A stretch of 64,000 nucleotides of DNA from Copromyces sp. CBS 386.78 (Eukaryota; Ascomycota; Sordariomycetes; Sordariales; Sordariaceae). Under the pieces are notes generated by a model that saw nothing but the letters and a program-made list of their open reading frames with translations, made no database searches and was not told the origin of the DNA. Within the stretch, counting starts at the first letter, position 1. Every line of letters begins with the position of its first letter. This document shows positions 22,899 through 36,618 of this stretch, piece by piece. Position numbers and translations under genes: made by a program. The stretch spans positions 124,001-188,000 of the forward strand of contig MU839124.1 of NCBI GenBank assembly GCA_030685235.1. The letters run 5' to 3'.

Positions 22899-25428
22899 AT
22901 GAGGGTGATTCGGGCGGTTGCTACTCTCCACGCCGGCCGCGGTGCCGCCGTGCGCCAGGTTCGCTCCGTCAGTCTTGGAGCATGCCGCTGGACCGGCTTC
23001 CAGCTCGAGAGTCGTCGTCTGTTCAGCAGGTCCTCCTACCTGAGGAATGCTAACATGACTGCGGCCGAGATTGCGTAAGATATCTCCCGTGAAGCACGCC
23101 AGAGCAGCAGACCCGGCTGACAATACGCGCTGTATTTTTTTAGTCTGAAACAAGCCAAAGATCTCGCGGCCTCGAACCAAAGTCCGGAGGCAGCTATTCG
23201 CCGTATGAGCCCCGCCGAGGCCAAGAGACTGGCCTGTGTCCGTAACATTGGTATCGCCGTATGTGAACCCCGAAGGCGCCCGAGATGAAAGAGAACAAAC
23301 CGAGGACGAGGCCGAGGATAGAGGCTAAACAGCTACCTACATACAGGCCCACATCGATTCCGGCAAGACCACCGTTACCGAGCGCATTCTTTTCTACACC
23401 GGCAGAGTCAAGGCCATTCACGAAGTCCGTGGTCGCGATGGTGTCGGCGCCAAGATGGATTCCATGGAACTCGAAAGAGAGAGAGGTATCACCATCCAGT
23501 CTGCCGCCACCTTCGCCGACTGGAAGAAGAAGGAGAAGGGCGTCGAGGAGACCTACCACATCAACTTGATCGATACCCCCGGCCATATCGACTTCACCAT
23601 TGAGGTCGAGCGTGCCATGAGAGTCCTTGACGGTGCCGTCATGGTTCTCTGCGCCGTCTCCGGTGTCCAGTCCCAAACCATCACCGTCGACAGACAGATG
23701 AAGCGCTACAACGTCCCCCGTATCTCCTTCGTCAACAAGATGGATCGTATGGGTGCCAATCCCTGGAAGGCCGTTGAGCAGATCAACACCAAGCTCAAGA
23801 TCCCCGCCGCCGCTATCCAGGTCCCTCTCGGCTCGGAGAAGGAGCTCGAGGGTGTCGTGGACTTGATCGACATGAAGTGCATCCGTAACGATGGCCAGCG
23901 TGGTGTCAACCTCAAGATCTCCAAGGAAATTCCCGCCGAGATCAAGGAGCTTTGCGAGCAGAAGAGACAGGAGCTTATCGAGAAGCTTGCCGATGTCGAC
24001 GACGAGATTGCCGAGATGTTCCTCGAGGAGCAGACCCCTACCCCCGAGCAGATCAAGGCCGCCATTCGCCGCGCCACCATCGCCTGCAAGTTCACCCCCG
24101 TCCTCATGGGTTCCGCCATTGCCGACAAGGGTGTCCAGCCCATGCTCGACGCCGTCTGCGACTACCTCCCGAACCCCAACGATACCGACAACCTTGCCCT
24201 CGACCGCTCCAAGGGCGAGCAGCCCGTCAAGCTCGTTCCCTACAACTCCCTTCCCTTCGTCGGTCTTGCCTTCAAGCTCGAAGAGAACCCTTACGGCCAG
24301 CTCACCTACATGCGTGTCTACCAGGGCTCCCTCAAGAAGGGCGCCTACCTCTACAACGCCCGTGGCAACAAGAAGGTCCGTATCCCCCGTATCGTTCGTA
24401 TGCACTCCAATGAAATGGAGGACGTCAACGAGATCGGTGCCGGTGAGATTTGCGCCGTCTTCGGTGTTGACTGCGCTTCCGGCGATACCTTCACCGACGG
24501 TGGTCTCCCCTACTCCCTGAGCTCCATGTACGTCCCCGATGCCGTCATGTCGCTCAGCATCAAGCCCAAGCGTTCCAGCGACGCCGATGCCTTCTCCAAG
24601 GCCATGAACCGCTTCATGCGCGAGGATCCCACTTTCCGTCTCCACGTCGACGAGGAGTCCGAGGAGACCATCATCAGCGGTATGGGTGAGTTGCATCTCG
24701 AGATTTACGTCGAGCGTCTCCGCCGTGAGTACAAGGTCGAGTGCGAGACCGGTCAGCCCCGCGTCTCTTACCGCGAGACTATCACCCAGAAGGCCGAGTT
24801 CGACTACCTTCTCAAGCGCCAGTCCGGCGGTCCCGGTGACTACGCCCGCGTCATGGGCTGGATCGAGCCCAACCCCAACGGCGGCGAGGACAACTACTTC
24901 GAGTCGCGCGTCGTCGGCGGCACCATCCCCGACAAGTACGTCTCGGCCTGTCAAAAGGGTTTCCAGGAGGCCTGCATCAAGGGCCCCCTGCTCGGCCACA
25001 AGGTCATCGGCTCGTCCATGGTCATCACCGACGGTGCCACCCACGTTACCGATTCGTCCGATTACGCCTTCAACCTGGCTGCTCAGATGGCCTTCGGCAA
25101 GGCCTTCGACGCCGCCGGCGGCCAGGTGCTCGAGCCCCTCATGAAGACCACCATCTCGGCCCCCGCCGAGTTCCAGGGTAACATCCTCATGCTGATGAAC
25201 AAGCGCGGCACCATCGTCGACACCGAGGTCGGCGCCGACGAGTTCACCATGGTCGCGGACTGCTCCCTCAACGCCATGTTCGGCTTCTCTACCCACTTGC
25301 GCGCGGCTACCCAGGGCAAGGGCGAGTTCTCGATGGAGTTCAGCCACTACGCTCCTGCGCCGCCCCATCTCCAGAAGGAGCTGGTGCAGAAGTACCAAAA
25401 GGAGCTCGAAGCTAAGCGCACCAAGTAA
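22899..25428 (+). CDS. mef1: Mitochondrial translation elongation factor G (EF-G1/Mef1)
   Basis: A GTPase that moves tRNA and mRNA through the mitochondrial ribosome after peptide bond formation. Three exons (22899..23074, 23144..23258, 23347..25428) give 790 residues. Residues 1-45 form an Arg-rich presequence ([15 protein letters not shown]...RRLFSRSSY). The GTPase signatures are complete: P-loop AHIDSGKTT (99-106, created by the second splice), switch [18 protein letters not shown], and NKMDR. EF-G domains II-V follow, ending [20 protein letters not shown]. Introns have donors GTAAGA and GTATGT and acceptors TTTAG and TACAG. The third exon is strongly codon-biased (C-ending codons), typical of a well-expressed Neurospora gene. 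The model starts at the first ATG; an upstream in-frame TTG is ignored. Confidence 0.95.
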
Positions 25429-26392
25429 AGGACTAGAACTGGATAAGTTTTGGTTAGCTGTCGTTTTGGCTTGGAAAGCTTGTTGCTGCCCTTGGGTGCT
25501 ATGCTCCTCCATCCTTCGGCCTCTGAAGCTCGGATGAAAGTCGATTCCGAGCGGCCGTTTCGTCCGATTCCCCAAGATGGGACGGATGGAATGGAAGTCA
25601 CAATACCCTAGACTTTTGTGTGGGCCATGGGCGACGCCTCCCCGTCCAAGGAAAGCGAGGAACAGATGGGTATAAAAGGAATTTAGACGTCTGGATGGAT
25701 GTGACGATCATAGAAGGACATAATTGCAAAGCTATGTTCGCCTTATTGTAACTAAGCGCAGCGGCTTTGTTTCTTCAATGTGTCTGTCTTGTACAGTACA
25801 TAGATCTGTATTTTACGTGTCATGATATAAGGGCTGCAATACCTAAATGTGTGTGCGGATTTTGGAATGGGTTCCCAAAGGGCATCAAAAAGACTTTAGT
25901 TTCATGTTTTGGTGTTTGGTAGAACGTCAAAAGCGTATATAATCTCTTCTCTCCAATCCTCAAAAGAAATATTCCGAAGATTGACGCATGCTGGACGTCG
26001 TCGCGGATAGAACATCACTGCGGTGCCCTTGTTCTGTCGACCATGAGCAAGGATACCATGAGTATCTCTCCAACAGCTGGTACCCGCCTGGCAGCTCACG
26101 GTCTGGCGAAGCTCTTCTGTGAGTCACGTCATCAACACGGCAAATTGCAGCTATTCATAGGTAATAACAACAACAACAACAATCATTTTCAACTTACTCC
26201 CTCTATTATGTACAAAGGTGTATGGCGGGGGGTATATATCGCTTTCTCTATGTGAAATGTAAATAGTACATCATTTAACATCATTTTTTATTGTGTTCTC
26301 GTTCTCGAGCCGGATGGATACCTAGTATGTAGTGTAATTCTCAAATCGTGACTCATAGCAAGGATAGCCTGCCATCCAGTGACCAGTCCCAC
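25429..26392. other. Intergenic between convergent mef1 and homoisocitrate dehydrogenase genes
   Basis: A tail-to-tail region with 3' UTRs on both strands. It contains a short (AAC)5 microsatellite at about 26166-26182. No gene was seen. Confidence 0.45.
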
Positions 26393-27551
<1,159 letters not shown>

Positions 27552-29445
27552 TTTTTCTGCTTCACTTGACTTTTGTACAAGAAAAAAAATAAAGGAATAA
27601 GTTTGGAGGAGGGGAAGAAGCTTCCCCGAGGTTTCCCAAAATGTTGGTGGATCATACCTCACCAGGGCTTGCCAGGGCCGGGATCGGACTAAAGGCGCCG
27701 TAGTGACTACAGGTTTTTAAACCGGGACTAGCCTGTTTGGGAAGTAAACATGCGGCGTTCTCCAGATCTATTGATCGCTGCGGGCTGTTCCGCAATTCTT
27801 CCAGGATGGCCTGGCAGTCGTCCCAAGTGCATGGCATCTCTGGTCTCAAAGATGGAGGAGACAAAAAAGAACAAAGATGACGGAGTTTCTCCAAAAGATG
27901 TAATTTTAAGGAGGTGGCAGAGCAGTCGATATATGGCCCTCGGCCTCATTGGTGATGCCCCTCCACGTGTTGCCATTGACAATCTACAGGCCATGGTGTT
28001 AACGTAGCATGATAAACAGGTGGACGTCGGCCGTTTCGAGATTTGGGTGTCATGATGGAACTTCGACTCCATTGTTTATTGCGCCAGGGGCAGTCCCAAT
28101 GCGAAACACTGGCCACTTGAAACATCGTGTGATCGGGTTGAAGGGCGCCGAGCGTTTATCACGGAGAGTTATCCGCCGGCCACATACAGTATTTCAGATG
28201 TATGATTCAGCGAGGCCAATGTTTGTGTCCTGTGTCAAGCCTGCACAAGATAAACATCGAGGTTTGTAATACAATCGACCAGAGGCAGCCAGACAGAAAG
28301 AAGGGTTGAAGAAGCTTGACATGTGTCGGGTGCCCCTGAAACGGATTGTTCCAGTCACAAATTCAACACCACCACCACAAGCTAGCACTAACAGCCAAAG
28401 TGGAAGCTCTGCTAGACTGTTTGTGATAAGCCAGTGGCTTCATGCAAGAGCCTAGGCCAGCACTCAGCCTTCAGCTTTTGTGGTACCTCTTCGTGAACGT
28501 ACCAGTCACTTGTAAGAGTTTTCTTCTCCATCATAGTGGTCTCGATGGCAATAGTCTGGAAACAGTCTCGGATTGGTTGGATCGGTCGCCTGGGCAGTGG
28601 CCATAACTGGATCCCTATTTCGATCCCAACTGAAAGACTTCCGTCAGCAAAAAAAAGTCAAGGCCCAAACAGAGAGCGATCCTGCCACGCTGGTGCATAC
28701 CTACCTTAGGTTGACAGAAACTCCCTGCCTGGACCTGCAGCGACGTGCACGCCTGCATCGGAAGACCCAGCGCCAACATGCGCTATTGCAGCACGACTCC
28801 GCTCCCCTGAGTTAGCCGTACTTTTTCAAGCATTTGCTCATTAAACGCGCCCGTCACTTATAAACCCTCGACTGCCCGGCGGCACCACTTAAATCTGGGG
28901 AACTTGCGATAGTTGTCTCTTTCTCTGATTTTATTCTTCATCCTTCGGTTCCCTGTTCTTACAACATCCACCTATATCCTTCCCAGTGTCGCACACACTC
29001 CCGCACCTCTTGCGCAACCATCGCGACACGTTCTACGGTATCCCTAACAAACAGACGTTCCCGATTTCTCGTCATAGCGTTCGCCAGCTCCACGCGCACA
29101 TCGCTTCCCTCGAGTGTCCCTGTTTACTTGGGTCAGGATCGTAGCTCCTCATTATAGTGGCGTGGGGAAGCCGCTTCGAGTCTGTAACAATACGACGACC
29201 CGTGCGCAGGGGCTTAAAGGAGACACGCCCGTTTGCCCCGATCTCTCCTTCCCGACGCGACCACGATCCGACTTCCTTTGAAAGACAACAATCAGACTCT
29301 TCTCTCCGACCGAGCCGACTCGGACTGCCGGCTACAAAGGCCACAGAAACCAACCGCTCCTGCCACCTTGCCACAACCAACACCTCGTGGCCCGACGCTT
29401 CTCAACTTCCCTAGGTCTTGCGCGAGCTCTTGAAAGTCAGCAGCC
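27552..29445. other. Divergent promoter region, 1.9 kb
   Basis: It lies between the minus-strand lysine gene and the plus-strand gene at 29446. TAGTGACTAC at 27701-27710 is one base off the core of a CPC1/Gcn4-type site (TGACTC), about 150 bp upstream of the lysine gene; this is weak evidence. About 28,900-29,440 is C/T-rich and probably the leader of the downstream gene. No gene was seen. Confidence 0.4.
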
Positions 29446-31332
29446 ATGAGCGCGGTTAAGAACCTTCGGGCTATGTTCGAGCAGAAGGGGGAGATGAGCC
29501 CTCCGGATCGTGGCAGGTCACCAGCTATCTCTCCATGTAAGCAGTCTGCTGTTTGGTCATCTTCCACTTGGAATAAGCACCATTCCCATCACCCGCTTGC
29601 CCCTGCTTCAACTGCACTGATCATCATGGGTGTTGTCATCAACCACAACATCAAATATCTAGGCATGGACTGAACTGATAGCTAACGCCGCTTTCAACCT
29701 CTAGCCGAGTCTCCTAGGCCTCTGAACAAAATCAAGACGAGTTTCATCGCGGTCGAGAAAGGGGGAAGACTCGGACTTCAACCAGCAGGCAGCAACGACT
29801 CTGAGACACCCATACAACGAACTCCAGGCGGCCTAGGCGACATCGCAAGCCCTTTTGTTCCATCGGAGAAGCCCAATGCCGTTGACCAGATTATGGAGAA
29901 AGCACCAGCAACGGCGAGTCCTGAGGCGAGCTGTATACCAGCCGAGTCTCCAAAAGCGAAACCAATTGTCCAAAGTCCGACTGACTCTCCTCATAAACCA
30001 CGAGCGCAGAATGTAGAATCTTCAGGTAGCGCACCGGATGAACCCAAGAGGGTGGAGATAGATGGCGCTACTGGCACGTCCACTCTCGGAAGTGGCTCCA
30101 AGTCAGCAGAGAAGACGAAGGCACCCAATGGAGCCGGGGCCGTCAAAGACAAAGAGACAGATCCCAGCAGGCCGGCGGCTCGGACCGTCCCGAAGACAAC
30201 AACAAAGTCGACCCTACCACCTCTTTCAACGTCTGCGGCCAACAAGACAGCAGCTAAGGCAGCAAAATCCCCCATTACTGCTCAAACACCCAAGACGAGA
30301 AGCCCGACAACTGCATCCAGTCAGACTCCTGGCAAGACTGCCACCCCGAAGCCCGCGGCAAAAACCACGAAATCATCTCTCAGTTCTTCGCTAAACAAAA
30401 AGCCAGCGTCCTTGGCCCCATCTCCCGTCATCACCGGGAGCTCTAAACCCAAAGTCAAGTCACCTACACGCCCAGTCGCTCTCCCAGAACGCCTTACTAC
30501 TCATACGGCTGCTTCTGGTTCCAAGCTCGGCAATGCGCGCGCCCAGTCGCAGTCTCGCGAGCGTGGTCCTACCCCAGCTAGCCGTTCCTCTAGCAGAGCG
30601 AGAGTGCCAGCCCCTGCTACGTCGGCTCCGAAGACGGCTACCTCGAAGCTTAAGAGACAAAACTCGACCAACAACCTTCCTCGCCCTAGTCTAGGTGCCC
30701 CTGTGAAGCAGGCTGCGAAGGATCATCCGCCAACGAAGAAGGAGAAGGAAGTGGACGAGGGATTTTTGGCACGCATGATGCGTCCAACGGCGGCATCCGC
30801 CTCTAAAACCGCTGAGAGGGTTGTCACGTCTCCACCGAGGAAGTCTTCGGCCACCCCAGGCCCTGCTGCGAAGAGAAGTCTCAGCAAGCCTCGGACTAAG
30901 AAGCCTGCTACCAAGTCAGCAGCACCATCTGCTGCTACAACACCGAAACAGTCTCGTGCTAGCTCGGTTGCGGCCAAGGTTGAACAGGTTGCCACGGCAG
31001 AGGAAGCCACCGAAGTTGCGAAGACAGCAGATGAAGAGGTGCCTCTCCCTATCGTCACTGAGACTCCCAAAGAAGCTGCTCAGCCGGTAGAGGAAGCCAC
31101 AGAAGCTGCTCAGGAGGTTTCGGCACCACTTCCGGAAGCTGAGGCTGTTGCTGCTCCTCAAACTCCTACCTCTGACGTTCATGGTGTTAAGGAAGAGACC
31201 CTAGCTCAGGAGACTGAAGCTGTCCCCTTGCCCGCTGCCGAGGTTGCCGATGTCACCGACGCTGACATTGAGGAGGAGGAAGACGAGAAGTCTACCAGCG
31301 CTCCGGAACCCAAGCCTACTTCTGATTCGTAA
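29446..31332 (+). CDS. Conserved-looking N-terminus with long disordered Lys/Ser/Thr/Pro/Ala-rich protein
   Basis: Exon 1 (29446..29536) encodes MSAVKNLRAMFEQKG...RGRSPAIS. The intron (29537..29704, 168 nt, donor GTAAGC, branch GCTAAC, acceptor CTCTAG) joins to PSESPRPLNKIKTSFIAVE at 29705. The total is 572 residues. The N-terminal block (about residues 1-60), with a predicted helix and the KIKTSFIAVE motif, looks like the only constrained part. Residues 100-420 are a highly basic, low-complexity Lys/Pro/Ser/Thr/Ala region (many KPA, KSP, TPK motifs). The last ~150 residues are acidic Glu/Ala/Val/Pro repeats ending EEEEDEKSTSAPEPKPTSDS. The strong charge split (basic middle, acidic tail) suggests a microtubule, actin or nucleic-acid binding linker, but no domain is recognisable and no function is assigned. 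Confidence 0.75.
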
Positions 31333-31957
31333 AAGGAAGCCAGAAATGGTGGATGATATGATTGATTTTTGGCCTGTAGAGTTTTTTTTTTTCACCTCCT
31401 ATTGCTTGTTCGAGACAGTGACAGAGGAGCGGGTTGTGGTGTTACTGGGTTGGCACGAGTTTCATGATACCTTTGTAGGAAGACCTCTCACAGATTTGTA
31501 AAGAAGTTGGCGGCGCATGAAGTATGATAAGCATAGATAGTTGACAGCAGGATGAATTGATTCATTTCCTTATCACCTTTTGTGGTCTTTAGTTCCACGT
31601 GGCAAGCCGATGATCCGGTATGTTATATTTCCAGTAGTAGACAAGATACCAGTCGAGTTCCTTGATTTCATATCTCTACTCACATTCACCAGACACGAAC
31701 CGAGGATGGGCTATGCCTTTCCAATGTCCATTCCTTTTTGTGTTTGTACAGTCTTTCTAAGTCTAGTGTACACTGGAATCACATCCGTATCGTACACTGC
31801 GCACAGTCATGGTTGGTCCCTTTAACGCGAGAAATCCTCCCAAGTGCGGTGACTCTTCTCTCTCGCTCTTCTTCCAGCACCCTCCTTTCCTTCTTTTTCC
31901 ATATCCATTCCCAAACCTTCAAACCCTCCTCCTCCTCCTTCCTATGTATTCAACCCT
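31333..31957. other. Convergent intergenic region
   Basis: 3' flanks of the gene at 29446 and of mrps8. It includes AGTGTACACT, a 10-bp perfect palindrome near 31763-31772. No gene was seen. Confidence 0.4.
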
Positions 31958-32443
31958 TCATTTTACCTTGCAGAGCACCAACCCACCAACTTTCCTCTCC
32001 ACCGCCTCCCTGACCTCCAACACACCTCTATCAGTACCCACAAACATACACTCCCCCAGCTGCAACCCCTTCATATATCCCGCGGGAAACCCCCTCGCCA
32101 CGCGGTTCAGCTCGCTAAGAGAAGCAGTCACCAGCCTCGACGGCTTCGAAATCGGCTTCAGCTCCTTCAAGACGGGTTCCTCGTTCCAGTACTTGAGTCC
32201 CACCCAAAGCCTACGGGTGGCCACGTTCGCGCTGGTGACGGGCTCCGGCTCGTGCGTCAACAGGGCTTCCGGGGTGGGCGGGTGAGGACCGCCCCGCGTG
32301 ACAGAGGCGATGAAACCTGCGCGGTGGAGGGCCAGGGCCAGGGCGAGGTTGTATTTGGTGTTGGGGAGGGAGGTGAGACCGAGGCGAGCGCGCGAGGCGT
32401 TCTGAAGGTGGGAACACATGTCGGTGATGTGTCGGATGCCCAT
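31958..32443 (-). CDS. mrps8: Mitochondrial small ribosomal subunit protein uS8m
   Basis: A single exon of 161 codons. The translation begins MGIRHITDMCSHLQNASRAR and contains SLPNTKYNLALALALHRAGF, ATRRLWVGLKYWNEEPVL, SKPSR and EAVERKVGGLVLCKVK. This order and spacing match yeast Mrps8 and bacterial S8 (central rRNA-binding protein of the small subunit). The length is normal for the fungal mitochondrial form. There is no separate presequence; the N-terminal helix is basic and may serve for import, as in the yeast protein. The first ATG of the frame is used and the S8 homology starts immediately after it. Confidence 0.93.
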   Translation of the reverse strand: MGIRHITDMCSHLQNASRARLGLTSLPNTKYNLALALALHRAGFIASVTRGGPHPPTPEALLTHEPEPVTSANVATRRLWVGLKYWNEEPVLKELKPISKPSRLVTASLSELNRVARGFPAGYMKGLQLGECMFVGTDRGVLEVREAVERKVGGLVLCKVK

Positions 32444-33673
32444 TTTGGATGTTGGTGCCCGGAGGACTTGGTGCTGAATTGAGGAGGGGTATCGAAGTGT
32501 AAAGAGAGAGAAGCCGGCCGTCGCGTAGGTTGTCAGTCGGTCGTGTGGAATTGCTTGGTCCGAAGTGAAGCGCTCGGCGGTGCGGCGGGCTGGGGACCTT
32601 GCGGGATGAAGAGGAGGATGCGAATGGTGGATGCGGACTTGGTGCTGCAGTGGCGAAGCGTTTGAGTTAGTCGAAGCGTGTCGATAGAGTTTCGCGGGAC
32701 ACTAACACGCACCGTAGTTTGCGCAAAGCCGGATTGGTCGTCGCAAGTCGCAAGGCTGACGGACGGACGGAGTCGCGGTCGGAGGATGCGGAGGAGGCCG
32801 TAAAAACAAGTGGAGGTTTGGACGCGGCGCGCAACGGACTCCGTCATGCGGAATTGCGGTTGACTAAGAGTCTCGATCGGGTGTGCCGAATTTTTTGTCC
32901 CCCTGTCCGCCGTACGGGCTCGTTTGCTTGGCGTGGCCGCCGGGGCCGCGGTGGAGGACAGGGAGGGATGATTCGAGAAAGAGCGCTGAAGAGTGAAAGG
33001 ACCTCCACTGTGCCTTCTCCCAAACTCCAAAAGAGTCACTGCACAAGAGACCCCTGCTGCCCTGAAAGGTCCTCCGCCAGGCGCCAGACGGGCCCGGGTG
33101 GGGCTTCGAGCTCTCCAGGTTCAGATGGGATGGATCATCGTTTTATACCCCACCTTTTTCTGTTCCTCGTCAATTGTTTAGACTAAAGTGTGACAGTTCT
33201 CAAGTTGACTTGCTCGTGCTTCTTTCTTGGCATCGCACCTTAAGCGCCCAGGCGGACCATCCAGTGACCATCCAGGACGATGCAACCACCGGACAAGGTC
33301 ACTTCTACCGGCACCAGGGGTCGCATCACCAACCTATCGAGAGCGTTGATTCGATGGCTGTGTGCTGATTGCGCCAGGGAGTGACAGAGTGAAGAGCCGA
33401 ATGTGAAGAACCAGACCTCGGTCTTATGAGCGATGGCAAAGAGGGAGCAAGGGTAAGCTGTAGGGTACTGTAGTGTACATATCGCAAAGACCATATTCTT
33501 TTGGGACTTGGGTTCCGTCATCTCTGATATTAGGCGTGATAGCCCGCCTCGATTGGGAAGCTGAGAAGTTCTCTTTCTTCCTCTCTGTTTTTCCCAATTC
33601 TCTTTCTCTTCGTCGTTGTTGTTGTTGTTGTGTTGCTGTGTTGTTTACTCAAGCGAGTTCATTTATCGCAAAG
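32444..33673. other. Divergent promoter region between mrps8 and the proline-rich gene
   Basis: It contains an open frame on the minus strand (33039..32533) with no recognisable domain; I treat it as untranslated or spurious. A (GTT)n microsatellite sits near 33614-33630, just before the plus-strand gene. No RNA gene was seen. Confidence 0.4.
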
Positions 33674-35163
33674 ATGGCCGCCCGTGAAGGAGAGGAGAAC
33701 GTTGGCACGTTGTAAGTTGTTCCTTCATTGATTGCATAGAGACATGATGTTTATGGGACGCATTCTGACTGCTGGTTTCACTCATAGCTTTGGTGATATC
33801 CATTACTTCTACGGTCCTCCGACAAATAACCCGCCTCATCACAGGTTTGACAAGGGCTCCTATGTCTACCTATTCGAAGATGCCAACTTGGGACGCGCTC
33901 GGCTGGAGGTTGCAAACCAGCCTGGGAGGGAGGACCAAGATGCTTTCGATGGCTGTAAGGACTGAGATACCAGGATTGGAATGGAAGAGGTGAGAAAGCT
34001 AACATCATATGTCGCCAGACCTCGACAGAACCCATCTCGAGTACGATTACAACCACACCTGCCTTGTGACTTTGACGGTTGGCGAGGTCGACGGTCACGA
34101 AGAGTGGCATCTCCCAACATATGACCCCAATAACCAGGCCAAATACCACTACAAGCTTCACTCGCTCGACATCTACTTTCACAACCAACAAGATGCCCTG
34201 CAGTTTGTCAACGGCATCAGACGTGTGCTCCCTCCGCACCAGTGCGATGTCCGCAACGAGCCAGGACCACCTCCTCGACACGATACCGAGGTCAGCGCGG
34301 TAGTTCAGCAACTCGAGAGGGCGGCAATCGGCGACCACGGTACACCCCAGACTACCCTATCACAACCTCCGCAAGCTGGCGGAATGCCGTCTTTCGCTCC
34401 GCCGCCCATGTCCGCAGTATCTGCTGCCCACGATACTTCGACGCCGTCGCCTCAGGCTTTCGTTCCGATGGCCTATAACCCAGCTGCGCCACCTGCTGCC
34501 GAACCAGTACGATACCGCGAGAAGACACCTCCCCCAGAGGATGCCGCGGTGAACCCGCTGCACCAAACTTTGGCCTACGATGCGTCCACACCCTTTTCGC
34601 CAGGCCTGCCTCCTCCCAGCGGTCGCGGACCCCTGAGCCCGGGCATTCCACCGCCAAACATCCAGCACCCGCCTGGAGCGCCGAGCTTTGCCGCTCCTCC
34701 CCAGCACAGCGTGACCTCGCCCGGTTTCGCTCCCCAGGGATTCGGCGCGCTTGGAGGCGGCTACCCGACAGGTCTCACCCAACCGCCCGCGCACCCTGGC
34801 GTACAAAGATCTATCACCATGCCCGCTGGACTTCCCAGTCCCGGCCTGGCCAGTCCTGGGTTTCCGTATGGCCAGGGATACCCACAGCAGCCTGCTTCTG
34901 TCGCTGCGGTAGGCGGCTACGGAGCCGTGCCTCATACTCCCACGCCACCCGGTGCTGGATATGGGGCTGCGCCGTCGCCGATACCGCCATCGATGCAACA
35001 AGGAGCGGGCTATGGACAGAATGTTGCTGGACAGCAAGAATTTGCGGTTCACCAGCAGCTGTATGTGCCCGAGCAAAAGAAGGGACGACTGGAAGAAGGT
35101 GCGGGCAAGTTGGAGAGGGGAGTGACGGGCATGTTGAAGAAGTTCGAGAAGAAGTTTATTTAA
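33674..35163 (+). CDS. Conserved fungal-type protein with N-terminal globular domain and Pro/Gly/Ala-rich tail
   Basis: Three exons (33674..33711, 33788..33954, 34019..35163) give 449 residues. Both introns are canonical (donors GTAAGT and GTAAGG; acceptors CATAG and GCCAG; branches CTGAC and CTAAC). The splices give NVGTFFGDIHYFYG and DGYLDRTHLEYDYNH. Residues about 12-140 look globular, rich in Tyr, His and Asp, with motifs GSYVYLFEDANLGRARLEV and EEWHLPTYDP. The following ~280 residues are low-complexity Pro/Gly/Ala/Tyr with repeated PPxP and GYG motifs. The last 35 residues form a basic amphipathic helix (LEEGAGKLERGVTGMLKKFE). The domain layout suggests a membrane- or actin-associated adaptor, but I do not recognise the family. 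Confidence 0.8.
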
Positions 35164-35577
35164 GAGAAAGAGTGTTGTTGGATGCGGTGTGTTCGGAGAT
35201 TCATGAGCGGTTTCGGTGCTTTAGGTATACCAATTGAACAACAATTTCTACATCACACCTGTGCGAAACGTCACATAATCCGCTACACAGTAACTAACAA
35301 CATGATCGGATGAAAGAGTGTTGACAATGATGGCATCAAGCGATCGACTGATCTTCAGTATGGAAGGGTTAGGGTTATACGTGACTCCAGACCCACGATT
35401 ACAAATGCGTTTTGACTTTTTTTCTCTTTCATTCACATGGAACGAAAGCGCCGCATGTCTCTTCACTCATAACGCCGTCATATCACCTACAAATTCTCAG
35501 AACAGCGCTCAATCCTATCACCTGCAAGATCACCATTTTCCCACCAACCAACCCAGCCGGTGGCTTCACAAAAGAAT
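35164..35577. other. Short intergenic region with telomere-like motif
   Basis: GGGTTAGGGTTA at 35366-35377, about 200 bp upstream of the Yae1 start. Nothing else was seen. Confidence 0.4.
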
Positions 35578-36618
35578 ATGCTCATGCGCCAATTCTCCTC
35601 CAAAGAAGACCCCGACCTCTTCACCACCATGTCTTCATCCGGACCCATCACCACCAACGGCACCAGCGTCGCTCCCACAGCACCTGCAGTCGAGTACCAC
35701 AACCCCACAGTCGACACCACCCTTTCCAATGAAGATAACAATAATACAACACTAGACGACGTCTGGGGCGACGATGGCGACGACGTTGATGATGATGACG
35801 TCTGGGGCGACGGCGACGGCTCCCACTCTCATTCCCATGAAAACTGCAATCACCAGCACCACACATCACAAGCGCGAGGCCACGGACATCCTTCCGACAT
35901 CCCCCGTCTCCAACAGGAACACACAACAGCCGGCTACCGCGATGGCATCACCGTCGCCAAAGCCGAGCACGTGCAGGCCGGGTTTGACGAAGGGTTCGGG
36001 CTGGGAGCGACGATCGGTGCGGTGGCGGGGCAGTTGTTGGGGGTTTTGGAGGGGTTGAGTTTTGCTGTTGCGTCAGGGTCGTCGAAGGGGGGTCAAAAGG
36101 AAGATGTGGAGGGGAAGGGAGAGGGTGAAAGTATGAAGGAGAAACTCAAAAGGTTGTCGGCGGAAGCAGAAAAGGATCTCAGCGTGCAGAGTATCTACGG
36201 CAAGGAGTACTGGGATGAGGATGGCACTTGGAGGTATGAAGTCCCCGGGGAGTCGAAGGAGATGCATGAACGGTATCAACATCCTGAGCGGCATCATGAG
36301 CAACAACATAGCCAAGCAGAGCAACCAGGGAAACCAGAGGAGGCTCAAGCTGGACAGGAAGGGGAGGAGGAGGAAGAAGCAGAAATCCTCTTCCCCGACG
36401 TTGCGCTAGCGCATCCGCTCATTAAGAAGTGGGATCAGATCATCCGGACTGAGCTGGCGGAGAGTTTTGGGTTGGTTTGGGATGTTGCGCTTTTGTTGCC
36501 GAGAAGCGAGGAGGATGAGCATGAGGAGGGGCTTGAGCATGGTCTTGCAGTGAAGGGGGGAGAAGAGAAGAAGGATGCGAAGCCGGTGAAGGCGACGAGT
36601 CAGGCTTTGGCTTGGTAA
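35578..36618 (+). CDS. yae1: Yae1-like Fe-S assembly adaptor
   Basis: In yeast Yae1 pairs with Lto1 to bring the cytosolic iron-sulfur targeting machinery to the ABC protein Rli1. Here a single exon gives 346 residues from the first ATG. The diagnostic Yae1 repeat lies at about 119-155: [20 protein letters not shown] followed by [17 protein letters not shown], the deca-GX3-type motif. Before it are acidic repeats ([10 protein letters not shown]) and a His-rich patch ([13 protein letters not shown]). The C-terminal region is Glu/Gln-rich and ends in a short helix with [18 protein letters not shown]. An alternative start, MSSSGPITT, lies 17 codons downstream and would skip only unstructured sequence. 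The frame extends 6 codons further upstream to a GTG, which is unlikely to be used. Confidence 0.85.
   Translation: MLMRQFSSKEDPDLFTTMSSSGPITTNGTSVAPTAPAVEYHNPTVDTTLSNEDNNNTTLDDVWGDDGDDVDDDDVWGDGDGSHSHSHENCNHQHHTSQARGHGHPSDIPRLQQEHTTAGYRDGITVAKAEHVQAGFDEGFGLGATIGAVAGQLLGVLEGLSFAVASGSSKGGQKEDVEGKGEGESMKEKLKRLSAEAEKDLSVQSIYGKEYWDEDGTWRYEVPGESKEMHERYQHPERHHEQQHSQAEQPGKPEEAQAGQEGEEEEEAEILFPDVALAHPLIKKWDQIIRTELAESFGLVWDVALLLPRSEEDEHEEGLEHGLAVKGGEEKKDAKPVKATSQALAW

Noticed and set aside
23194..25575. 793-codon open frame on the minus strand
   Set aside because: It is the exact antisense of the mef1 coding region. It arises because highly biased codon use avoids codons whose complements are stops; the translation is Leu/Val/Gly/Asp-rich with no domain.
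31763..31772. AGTGTACACT palindrome
   Set aside because: A 10-bp perfect palindrome is expected by chance in 64 kb.
32533..33039. 168-codon minus-strand frame upstream of mrps8
   Set aside because: It could hold a missed gene, but composition is Ser/Arg/Thr-rich without a domain, and it sits where the mrps8 leader is expected.
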